A program made the position numbers and the translations under genes. The notes beneath the pieces were generated by a model. The model did no database searches. It had not been told where the DNA came from and saw nothing but the letters and a program-made list of their open reading frames with translations. This document shows, piece after piece, positions 24,098 through 30,914 of a stretch of DNA of 35,923 bases; positions within the stretch are counted from its first letter, which is position 1; each line of letters starts with the position of its first letter. This stretch comes from Soonwooa sp023440705 (GTDB lineage Bacteria > Bacteroidota > Bacteroidia > Flavobacteriales > Weeksellaceae). The DNA is taken from assembly GCA_023440705.1 (NCBI GenBank), contig JAEXRP010000040.1, positions 1 to 35,923 of the forward strand. Direction: 5' to 3'.

Positions 24098-24751
24098 TTA
24101 CTTTAATTCAAGTTCGTATTGTAACATGATTTTCTCTTCGCCTTTGTTAAAACTTAAATTTCGATAATGCGTTACTTTTCCTTTATTGAGAAGTGATTTG
24201 ACAATATAATCGTCTGCTGGATGCTGATCTAGCACAAAAGAACGGCCGTCTGCAATTGTAACTTTGGCGCTAGAAGTCGCAAAAATGATATTGGTGTAAT
24301 CATCAATATCTGTTATTAAAAGAGGAAGCGACATCCCAAGATTAGCAATATTTGCAGAACTTGTGACTTCTACTGGAGGAATATTGTCAGTTGGACAATT
24401 TTTTTCTGCGGCTTGTGGCGCAAGTTGATAACCAAAATTAAAAGTCGGACAAAACTCCGCATAGCTCCATGTAGAACTGTGGAACGGATATAACAAAGTA
24501 TGACTGCGCATCACCGCAATGGCTTCGTAAAGACTTAGGCTAACTTTGGAAGACGAATTGGTCTTATGCCAAACCTTTACCAATTTGACACTTAGTTTTT
24601 TTCTTAGCTTAATGACCTGTCCTGTAATAACTGGCTTTATCTCTATTTTTTTTACATTCTCTATTTTTCGAGGTTCGCTTTTTTCTTGTGCAGAAAATGT
24701 TTGGCTCATTCCGACAAGGAATAATACTAGGATAACATGTGATTTTTTCAT
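24098..24751 (-). CDS. Exported protein of unknown function (cassette gene 2)
   Basis: This 217-residue protein has a signal peptide (MKKSHVILVLFLVGMSQTFSAQ, cleavage likely after SAQ). The mature N-terminus is very basic (KIENVKKIEIKPVITG and VIKLRKKLSVKLVK). A middle part has SLYEAIAVMRSHTLLYPFHS, aromatic residues and two cysteines (AEFCPTF and EKNCPTD) about 20 residues apart that could bond in the periplasm. The remainder is strand-rich (PLLITDIDDYTNIIFATSS and KVTIADGRSFVLDQHPADDY). I know no family. It lies 14 bases after the first lipocalin-like gene and 12 before gene 3. Being found between a lipocalin-like protein and a hydrolase suggests a binding or scaffold role, but nothing in the sequence shows it. 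Confidence 0.68.
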   Translation of the reverse strand: MKKSHVILVLFLVGMSQTFSAQEKSEPRKIENVKKIEIKPVITGQVIKLRKKLSVKLVKVWHKTNSSSKVSLSLYEAIAVMRSHTLLYPFHSSTWSYAEFCPTFNFGYQLAPQAAEKNCPTDNIPPVEVTSSANIANLGMSLPLLITDIDDYTNIIFATSSAKVTIADGRSFVLDQHPADDYIVKSLLNKGKVTHYRNLSFNKGEEKIMLQYELELK

Positions 24752-24765
24752 GATATATGTGTTTT

Positions 24766-25326
24766 TTAAGATTTCAAATAATTTAATTTTTTAACTAAAT
24801 GAAATACAATATTATTCGGTACTCGATAGATGCTTTTCACTTTGTCTAAAGGTATTTTGGTTTGTGAAGCCAGAATTGCGTAGAAAGATTCTGGGCTTTG
24901 TGTCATCGTCATATTTTGTCCCGAATTTATTATCGAAAACGGCATCGAAAATTGGCCACTATATTTAGGAATACTAAAAGCTTTGCCATTATCAACAATC
25001 GTATAATCACTACTAATCATCACCGAATTGCCATTAACAACATCTACTTTACCATTGTTTTGAAACTTAAATATTTTTCCAATCCAAAAGCTAAGTGGCG
25101 CTTCGATTTCCATATTGCTTTTCTCAGGTTTTACATAGATATGACCATCAACATTGGTTATTTCCCAAGAACCAATAACCTGCACTGGTAAAAGATTAGT
25201 ATTAGCTTTAATATTTGATGTTTTCGGGAGCTCTTTTGCCTTCTTAACAATAACTTTTTGTGCTTTAACAAAATTGGTTGACAAAATCCCGAGCAACAAC
25301 ATAAAAATTTTAATATGAGTTTTCAT
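24766..25326 (-). CDS. Exported lipocalin-like protein (cassette gene 1)
   Basis: The 186-residue precursor starts MKTHIKIFMLLLGILSTNFVKAQ, a signal peptide with no lipobox, so the protein should be free in the periplasm or secreted. The mature domain begins VIGSWEITNVDGHIYVKPEK, then LSFWIGKIFKFQNNGKVDVV, SSDYTIVDNGKAFSIPKY, the FSIINSGQNMTM strand and finally KVKSIYRVPNNIVFHLVK. It is a paralogue of the last gene in the same operon (22055-22561), which has the same end motif but a lipid anchor. So the operon encodes one soluble and one membrane-anchored lipocalin-like protein. It is the promoter-proximal gene; two direct repeats 58-90 bases upstream may control it. The ligand cannot be predicted. 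Confidence 0.75.
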   Translation of the reverse strand: MKTHIKIFMLLLGILSTNFVKAQKVIVKKAKELPKTSNIKANTNLLPVQVIGSWEITNVDGHIYVKPEKSNMEIEAPLSFWIGKIFKFQNNGKVDVVNGNSVMISSDYTIVDNGKAFSIPKYSGQFSMPFSIINSGQNMTMTQSPESFYAILASQTKIPLDKVKSIYRVPNNIVFHLVKKLNYLKS

Positions 25327-25383
25327 GATACTTGTTTTTATAGTTTAAATGTCAGAAGATTTGTTGCTAAGTTTTGATACCAA

Positions 25384-25415
25384 TTGTCAAATGGTTGGTT
25401 TGACTTGTCGAATGG
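25384..25415. promoter_or_regulatory. Tandem 11-bp repeats upstream of the exported cassette (candidate operator)
   Basis: TTGTCAAATGG at 25384-25394 and TTGTCGAATGG at 25405-25415 are direct repeats with one mismatch, 21 bases start to start, or two helical turns. The first also lies in an inverted repeat GTCAAA-tggttgg-TTTGAC. They lie in the only gap upstream of the cassette. The spacing is typical for a pair of protein-binding sites. The regulator is unknown. Confidence 0.4.
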
Positions 25416-25436
25416 CGAAGATTTGCCCACAAAACA

Positions 25437-25473
25437 CAAAAATGCCTCAGAATAACTTCCAAGGCATTTTTTA
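25437..25473. terminator. Intrinsic terminator after glycosylasparaginase gene
   Basis: AAAAATGCCT and AGGCATTTTTT pair across a loop of about 13 bases, 20 bases past the stop at 25492. T-tracts on both sides make it bidirectional; on the minus strand it ends the glycosylasparaginase transcript before the exported cassette. Confidence 0.75.
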
Positions 25474-25491
25474 TTTTTTATGAATTAAAAT

Positions 25492-26490
25492 TTATTTTAA
25501 ACTAAATTCTGGTTTTTCTAATCTATTTCCTTTTTGATCATGAACTGCAAAGCTAAATCCATCTTGGATGCAATATGCGCCATACTCGCCTTTTTTGTTC
25601 AAGGCAATAAAACCAACTTGGATGTCTTTCAAGTTTTTTCCACGACGTTTTGCGATGTTTACAATACGTTCCACAGCTTCTTTACAAGCTTTTTGTGGTG
25701 TTCGGCCTTGTCGCATTAATTCCACAACGAGATGCGTCCCGACAGTTCTTATAACTTCTTCGCCGTGGCCAGTTGCCGTTGCTGCACCAACTTCGTTATC
25801 GACAAATAATCCTGCACCAATAATCGGCGAATCGCCCACTCTACCATGCATTTTGAAAGCCATTCCGCTGGTTGTACAAGCACCTGACAAATTGCCATTC
25901 GCGTCCAAAGCAATCATCCCAATTGTATCGTGATTTTCGATATTGACAATCGGTTTATACTTACTTTCTTTTAACCACTCTTTCCATTCTTTCTCGGATT
26001 CTGGCGTTAGAAGATTTTCTTTTTTAAAACCTTGCGAAATCGCAAATTCTAAAGCACCATCGCCAACCAACATCACATGTGGCGTTTTTTCCATAACCGC
26101 ACGCGCCACCGAAATCGGATTTTTGATATGTTCCAAAGCTGCAACCGAACCAATATTATAGTTTTCGTCCATGATACAAGCATCCAAAGTTACTTTTCCG
26201 TCACGGTCAGGTCGTCCACCATAGCCTACACTTCTCTCGGTTGGATCATCTTCTACCAGACGAACACCTTTTTCGACAGCATCTAAAGCTCTTCCATTTT
26301 TTGATAAAATCTTCCAAGCTTCAACATTGGCTAATAATCCAAAATCCCAAGTTGACAGAACAATCGGTTTGTTGCTTGTTTTAGGTTCAGAGATATTTGA
26401 AGTGCTGGCTAAAACATCAAGAGGATTTAGCAATAAAGCGGATGAAACAATGGCTGAATTTTTTATAAATTTTCGTCTGGAAGAACTCAT
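25492..26490 (-). CDS. N4-(beta-N-acetylglucosaminyl)-L-asparaginase (glycosylasparaginase)
   Basis: This 332-residue precursor starts with a Tat-type signal, SRRKFIKNSAIVSSALLL. It matches the Ntn-hydrolase glycosylasparaginase family, structurally studied in E. meningoseptica. Visible features are STWDFGLLANVEAWKIL (46-62), SVGYGGRPDRDGKVTLDA (87-104), the autocleavage site HDTIGM with Asp 188/Thr 189, and a beta-chain with GRVGDSPIIGAGLF and GAATATGHGEE. Self-cleavage before Thr 189 frees the nucleophile. The enzyme cuts the GlcNAc-Asn bond of degraded N-glycopeptides, releasing aspartate and an amino-GlcNAc that becomes GlcNAc. W, D, G, G residues that distinguish it from general isoaspartyl peptidases are present. 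A canonical promoter precedes it, and beta-mannosidase and hexosaminidase genes are nearby. It would act in the periplasm. Confidence 0.93.
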   Translation of the reverse strand: MSSSRRKFIKNSAIVSSALLLNPLDVLASTSNISEPKTSNKPIVLSTWDFGLLANVEAWKILSKNGRALDAVEKGVRLVEDDPTERSVGYGGRPDRDGKVTLDACIMDENYNIGSVAALEHIKNPISVARAVMEKTPHVMLVGDGALEFAISQGFKKENLLTPESEKEWKEWLKESKYKPIVNIENHDTIGMIALDANGNLSGACTTSGMAFKMHGRVGDSPIIGAGLFVDNEVGAATATGHGEEVIRTVGTHLVVELMRQGRTPQKACKEAVERIVNIAKRRGKNLKDIQVGFIALNKKGEYGAYCIQDGFSFAVHDQKGNRLEKPEFSLK

Positions 26491-26515
26491 ATTAAGATTT
26501 TTAAATTGTGCTAAA

Positions 26516-26546
26516 CAAATATCTGCATATTGTTGGATTGCGCAAA
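26516..26546 (-). promoter_or_regulatory. Promoter of the glycosylasparaginase gene
   Basis: On the minus strand TTTG (26543-26546) lies 19 bases from GATATTTG (26516-26523), one mismatch from TAnnTTTG. The box is 25 bases before the ATG. Confidence 0.6.
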
Positions 26547-26831
26547 ATCTATTTTAAAAATGATAACAAATTTAAAATGAGAGGACGTTTTCACTTCTAT
26601 TTTAAAACAAATAAAAAGGATAAACTTTATCTTTTAATCTTCTTAAATTCGATTAATATAATTTTTTGAAAGTAAGATAAAAGCCTTAGATTTAATAGTA
26701 AATCACATCAAGTTGCGAAACTTTACTTTTTAAATATAAATTGTTTTAACAAATAAAATTATTCACTTAAAATCTTTTGCATTAAACGAGAATTATTAAC
26801 TTCATAATTGCTAAATAATTATACTGTCGTT
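26547..26831. other. AT-rich intergenic region
   Basis: I see no reading frame or RNA gene here. It contains one imperfect hairpin near 26615-26636 (AAAAGG-ATAA against TTAT-CTTTT), which on the plus strand leads into T-rich sequence but ends no gene. It should hold the promoter of the plus-strand unknown at 26832; TTTTG near 26775 is a possible -33 element with no convincing -7 box. Confidence 0.4.
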
Positions 26832-27932
26832 ATGAAAATACAACTAACGCGACCAACTATTCTAAAACTGCTAGGTATTGTTTTTATCATATTTTTCGTA
26901 CACAGATGCACCGTAATCAATTTTAATTTTTTCATGCCATCAGGTAAGAGTGTTCCAGACTTATCCAAAACATTGAAAAATAAAACTTTTGAGCTTTTTA
27001 AAGTTACAGGTTCGATTTGGAATGAAATCCGTTACCATCCGCAAAAAGACTACTTTCTCATTGCACAAGACAAGAGAATAACCAAACTCGATAGTCGAGG
27101 TTCTCGGGTTTATTATTTGGACATGAAAGAGCGTGACCCAAGTGGAATGCCCGATAATATGGACTATAATGCTCCTTCTTCTTTTGTAATTAGTTGGTAC
27201 GGCATTTATGATTTATCAAAAGATAAACCCACTTTAGAGGAGTTTAGTAAAATCATAAATACCGACGGAAATATGGATGAAGATACATGGAAGCGGGAAT
27301 TTCAAAAGCTTTATCAATCTTCGGATATTGCATTTTGGGGCTATCGAAAAGGATTACAAGATGGGGAATTATATCCTTTATATTTTCGACAAAATAGTCA
27401 ATGGATCGTGCTCTATACCAACGAATATAGTTCGGTATATCGTATGAATAATTATCCTGAAATCCGCCTTGGTGACAGTATTATTCCAGAAAAATGTGAT
27501 AGACTTTACTTATTAAAAGACATCCAGCACAATGATAGTTATAGCGATTATCTTACGTCTGGCAATCAGTACGATTTTAGCAACGAGCCAGAAAGCAAAT
27601 TGAAATATGGTAAACGCGCCAGCGTCAAAACTTTATATTTTAAAAAAGAAGAAGTAGAAGATGGTCCATATACTATTATTCCTGTACAATTTTCGGGAAC
27701 GGCTGTTAATAAACTTCAATTCGAAAATAGCAGCATCACTTTTAAATCGATAGCACAGAAAGACGCTGGACTGAATTTCTCCCCTATAGAAACCGACTTT
27801 TTTATTTTTGAAGTTGCTGACGAATTCAAAAAAGCAAATACGCCATCGTTTCTATATTACAAATATCCAACCTCATGGAATTCGGACGATAACGAAGGCG
27901 TTTATGTGATAAGAAAAATCAATAATAAATAG
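26832..27932 (+). CDS. Membrane-anchored exported protein of unknown function
   Basis: I prefer the ATG at 26832 (366 residues) to the one at 26808, since the first eight residues add nothing and the preferred start gives a clean N-terminus with one hydrophobic helix, LKLLGIVFIIFFVHRCTVIN (Cys about residue 29). The helix may be an uncleaved anchor; a lipobox is not convincing. I know no family. The outer part has FEKLFKVTGS-type strands (YHPQKDYFLIAQDKRITKLD), then SFVISWYGIYDLSKDKPTLE, DIAFWGYRKGLQDGELYPLY and a C-terminal strand-rich half ending SWNSDDNEGVYVIRKINN. The many aromatic and charged residues suggest a beta-rich periplasmic domain. It is followed after 50 bases by a lipoprotein gene on the same strand. 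Confidence 0.62.
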   Translation: MKIQLTRPTILKLLGIVFIIFFVHRCTVINFNFFMPSGKSVPDLSKTLKNKTFELFKVTGSIWNEIRYHPQKDYFLIAQDKRITKLDSRGSRVYYLDMKERDPSGMPDNMDYNAPSSFVISWYGIYDLSKDKPTLEEFSKIINTDGNMDEDTWKREFQKLYQSSDIAFWGYRKGLQDGELYPLYFRQNSQWIVLYTNEYSSVYRMNNYPEIRLGDSIIPEKCDRLYLLKDIQHNDSYSDYLTSGNQYDFSNEPESKLKYGKRASVKTLYFKKEEVEDGPYTIIPVQFSGTAVNKLQFENSSITFKSIAQKDAGLNFSPIETDFFIFEVADEFKKANTPSFLYYKYPTSWNSDDNEGVYVIRKINNK

Positions 27933-27982
27933 ATGTAATAAAATTTTCTATTTTAAAACAAATTAATAATCCAAACTAAAAA

Positions 27983-28558
27983 ATGATGAAATTCCTTTTT
28001 TTAAATAAAAACAAAAGCATAGTAAAACAATCTATGTTTCTCTCGATTACTTTATTATCAGTTGCTTGCGATTCAGGTTCCAAAGAATTAAAACAAACCG
28101 AAGTTGAAAATGCAGCACAATTGAAAAGTGAAATCATTCAAGAAATTGCTAAAACAATTTCACCAAAAGACACGCTATTTTTAGTAACTCAAAGGATACT
28201 GGCCGTTTGCGGAAATGACGATCGTTATGATGGTAAAACGACTATAAAAGAAAAATTAGAGGAACAAAAATACATTAAAGAAAATCCTTATTTCATCGAC
28301 TTTTCAACTGGCTTTGACGAGCAATACAATATTAATGGAAAAGTACTTTTTACCGGAACTGCTTTCGATGAAGAATTTACTTCTACAACACAACATTTTA
28401 ATAATGATTCCTTAAAAATCAAGAAAACAGTTCGTGACATTCAAGCATTAAAAGTGAAAAAAGACAGCGTCGAAATCATTCTTCGAAATCAATCTGACAA
28501 TGAAGATTCTAGAACATTCCTTTTCGTTAAAAATAATTCGAAGTGGGAAAAGCGATAA
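27983..28558 (+). CDS. Lipoprotein of unknown function
   Basis: This 191-residue frame has a lipoprotein-type signal, MFLSITLLSVACDSGSKE, preceded by 17 more residues (MMKFLFLNKNKSIVKQS). The real start may be either 27983 or the internal ATG at 28034; the second gives a normal-length signal. The mature part has a Lys/Glu-rich helix (AAQLKSEIIQEIAKTI), then strands (DTLFLVTQRILAVCG, NGKVLFTGTAFDEEF, KTVRDIQALKVKKDSVEIIL) and ends RTFLFVKNNSKWEKR, a pattern of small periplasmic beta domains. I cannot name the family. It lies 50 bases after the exported unknown at 26832 and converges on the hexosaminidase, whose true stop is only about 13 bases away. Confidence 0.65.
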   Translation: MMKFLFLNKNKSIVKQSMFLSITLLSVACDSGSKELKQTEVENAAQLKSEIIQEIAKTISPKDTLFLVTQRILAVCGNDDRYDGKTTIKEKLEEQKYIKENPYFIDFSTGFDEQYNINGKVLFTGTAFDEEFTSTTQHFNNDSLKIKKTVRDIQALKVKKDSVEIILRNQSDNEDSRTFLFVKNNSKWEKR

Positions 28559-28570
28559 AATTTTTGAGTT

Positions 28571-28678
28571 TTAATTCACCGACAATTCATCCACAAAAAG
28601 CCAAGCTTTGTTGCCTGCGCCAGCTTGTCCGTCGGGAATTAAGCCATAATTTTGAATAGCAATTTTAATGTAAGTTTT
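28571..28678 (-). pseudogene. Out-of-frame C-terminal tail of the GH20 gene
   Basis: On the minus strand, just past the homopolymer, a reading frame encodes TYIKIAIQNYGLIPDG, then about 12 residues and WLFVDELSVN before a stop at 28571-28573. This is the usual ending of Bacteroidota GH20 enzymes, with a final strand of the carbohydrate-binding domain. Deleting one base of the A5 run joins it to the upstream frame for a 750-residue protein. Confidence 0.85.
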
Positions 28679-30824
28679 TCTTTTGTTTTGGGAAAGAAAT
28701 ATCCATTATCCCTTTGTTTTTAATAATGTCTTCTTGTGATACTTTTTTGATTTCAGTAAAATCTTTTCCATCATTAGAAACAGAAATTGTTACCGATTTT
28801 GGGAGATAAATCCAGCTTCCTTGTCTATCCAAAGTATTGAATTTTAAATTGCTAAACTCTGCTTCATCATCAAAATCGATTGTGGCTACCACGTCGGTTC
28901 CATTAAAGCCTAACCAATTTTTACCATAATTTTTGGTATTTCCTAAAACGGCATCTACCAAAGTGTTTTTGCCTCCTGTGCTGTAAGCTTCGGCTGGTGG
29001 ATTTTCTAATTCAATAAATTTTCCTGTAGATTTTGAGAAATTAAAATCTTGAGTAGTAATAGGACTTAGACGTTGTCCGTTTTCAAAATAGGCAGATTTT
29101 ACGGTTGATGATTTTTCAATTTCTAAAATATCATTATAAACATTGGAAGAACTTGTTGGTTCCGTTCCGTCCGTTGTTAAACGAATATTTTTAGGGTCTT
29201 TTGCAGAACTTAAATCATAAAAAACTTTCCCGTGACTGCTCACAGAAACGTTTCCATTGACTTCAAAAATCGCTTTTGAATAATTGATTCCTTTTTTATC
29301 TAAAAAATTAAAATGCTGAATGACGCGGTTTTCAAATTCTTTATATTCTGAAGGATTCGAAGTTCCCCAAGCAACCTCAGAAAGTGCCATCATTCTTGGA
29401 AAAATCATGTACTCAACATGTTTAAAATCCAAAATATATTCTGTCCAAAGGTTACCCTGCGTTCCCCAAATGAATTCACCTTCCTCCTCCGACAATTCAC
29501 TTGGAATTGGATTGTAATTGTAAACTTTTTGCAACCTCACATCGCCGCCAATCGCGATTGGTTCGGTATCTGGACTTCCTTGATAATAATCGAAATAATT
29601 GGTAGAAGTTGGCGTCATAATCGCTTTGTGGCCTGTTTTTGCAGCATGAATTCCACCTTGAATTCCTGTCCAGCTCATCACCGTTGCGTTGGGCGCTAAA
29701 CCGCCTTCCAAAATTTCGTCCCAACCGATGATTTTTTTGCCTTTGGAATTGATATATTTCTCCATTCTCGTTATGAAATAGCTTTGCAAACCGAGTTCAT
29801 CTTTTAAGTTCAATTTCTTGATTAAATTCTGGCTGAATTCGCTTTGTTTCCATCGAATTTTAGGAGCTTCATCACCTCCAATGTGAATGTATTGATACGG
29901 AAAAAGTGGCATCACTTCATCCAAAACATTTTCTAAAAACTTAAAAGTTTCTTCTTTCGGACAAAAAATTTCCTCGGAAACACCCCACTGCTTCCAAACT
30001 TCATGAGGACCTTTTGTGCATCCCAATTCTGGATATGCTGCCAAAGCTGCTTGCGCATGACCTGGCATTTCGATTTCGGGAATAACGTCTATGTGAAGCT
30101 TTTTTGCATAAGCAACAACGTCTTTAATTTGTTCTTGTGTGTAAAATCCTCCATATTTTTTGTCATCAAATTTCATATCAGAATAAGCTCCGACTTGCGA
30201 ACCATTGCGCCAAGCGCCAACAGAAGTAAGTTTAGGATATTTTTTGATTTCAATTCTCCAACCTTGATCGTCCGTTAAATGCCAATGAAATTTGTTGTAT
30301 TTGTACATCGCGAGATAGTCGAGATACTTTTTGACTTCCTCAACCGTGAAAAAATGTCGGCAAACGTCGAGATGCATTCCGCGGTAAGCGAATTTTGGCG
30401 AGTCAGAAATTTCTAAAAAAGGAAGTTTTAAATCAGATTGATGCTCTTCAATTAATTGCAAAAGAGTCTGCACGCCGCGGAAAATTCCTACATTAGTGTA
30501 AGCCGTGATTGAAATTCCATTTTTATCGATTTTAAGACGATATGATTCTGTCATCTTATCGGAAGGCTCTTTTATTCTAAGAACCGCTAATCTAATTTGT
30601 CCTGATTTTCCAATTTTAAAATCTTTCCCAGTATTTTTTTTAAGTTGATTTTTTAGATAATCTGCTTCTGAATTTGAATCAAGACTTTGAATTCCAAAAT
30701 CATTGGATAATTGCAAAAAACCTTCATTAATTTTGACAGTTTCAGGTTTTGGAATCAATTGATTTTGCGCCATAATTTGACTTGACAAAAATAAGATAGC
30801 AACCGAAAGCAGGACTTTTTTCAT
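28665..30824 (-). CDS. Beta-N-acetylhexosaminidase, glycoside hydrolase family 20, frameshifted near the 3' end
   Basis: The frame gives 719 residues with signal peptide MKKVLLSVAILFLSSQIMAQ. A GH20b-type N-terminal domain (about 22-145) is followed by the TIM barrel: FAYRGMHLDVCRHFFTVEEV, FHWHLTDDQGWRIEIKKYP, IPEIEMPGHAQAALAAYPEL and HIGGDE with catalytic Asp 318/Glu 319, then WTGIQGG. A chitobiase-type C-terminal domain and an F5/8-type carbohydrate-binding segment (GKNWLGFNGTDVVATIDFD) follow. It removes terminal GlcNAc or GalNAc from glycans in the periplasm. The frame ends abruptly with KQKKNLH. In the next frame the expected end continues through TYIKIAIQNYGLIPDG to VDELSVN and a stop at 28571. 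One extra base in the T5/A5 run at 28675-28679 explains this. Confidence 0.93.
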   Translation of the reverse strand: MKKVLLSVAILFLSSQIMAQNQLIPKPETVKINEGFLQLSNDFGIQSLDSNSEADYLKNQLKKNTGKDFKIGKSGQIRLAVLRIKEPSDKMTESYRLKIDKNGISITAYTNVGIFRGVQTLLQLIEEHQSDLKLPFLEISDSPKFAYRGMHLDVCRHFFTVEEVKKYLDYLAMYKYNKFHWHLTDDQGWRIEIKKYPKLTSVGAWRNGSQVGAYSDMKFDDKKYGGFYTQEQIKDVVAYAKKLHIDVIPEIEMPGHAQAALAAYPELGCTKGPHEVWKQWGVSEEIFCPKEETFKFLENVLDEVMPLFPYQYIHIGGDEAPKIRWKQSEFSQNLIKKLNLKDELGLQSYFITRMEKYINSKGKKIIGWDEILEGGLAPNATVMSWTGIQGGIHAAKTGHKAIMTPTSTNYFDYYQGSPDTEPIAIGGDVRLQKVYNYNPIPSELSEEEGEFIWGTQGNLWTEYILDFKHVEYMIFPRMMALSEVAWGTSNPSEYKEFENRVIQHFNFLDKKGINYSKAIFEVNGNVSVSSHGKVFYDLSSAKDPKNIRLTTDGTEPTSSSNVYNDILEIEKSSTVKSAYFENGQRLSPITTQDFNFSKSTGKFIELENPPAEAYSTGGKNTLVDAVLGNTKNYGKNWLGFNGTDVVATIDFDDEAEFSNLKFNTLDRQGSWIYLPKSVTISVSNDGKDFTEIKKVSQEDIIKNKGIMDISFPKQKKNLH

Positions 30825-30866
30825 TTTTAAAACTTAGATAAAATAAATATACTCATTTAGCACAAA

Positions 30867-30894
30867 AAATCCCCACCAAAACTGATGAGGATTT
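30867..30894 (-). terminator. Intrinsic terminator of the proline dehydrogenase gene
   Basis: On the minus strand AAATCCTCATC pairs with GGTGGGGATTT (11 pairs, two G-U) around AGTTTT and is followed by T residues. It lies 20 bases past the stop at 30915. Confidence 0.75.
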
Positions 30895-30914
30895 ATTTAT
30901 GTTTAAAACAAAAA

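Noticed and set aside
26615..26636. Hairpin in the gap upstream of 26832 as a terminator
   Set aside because: The stem is imperfect and weak, and no gene ends nearby on either strand.
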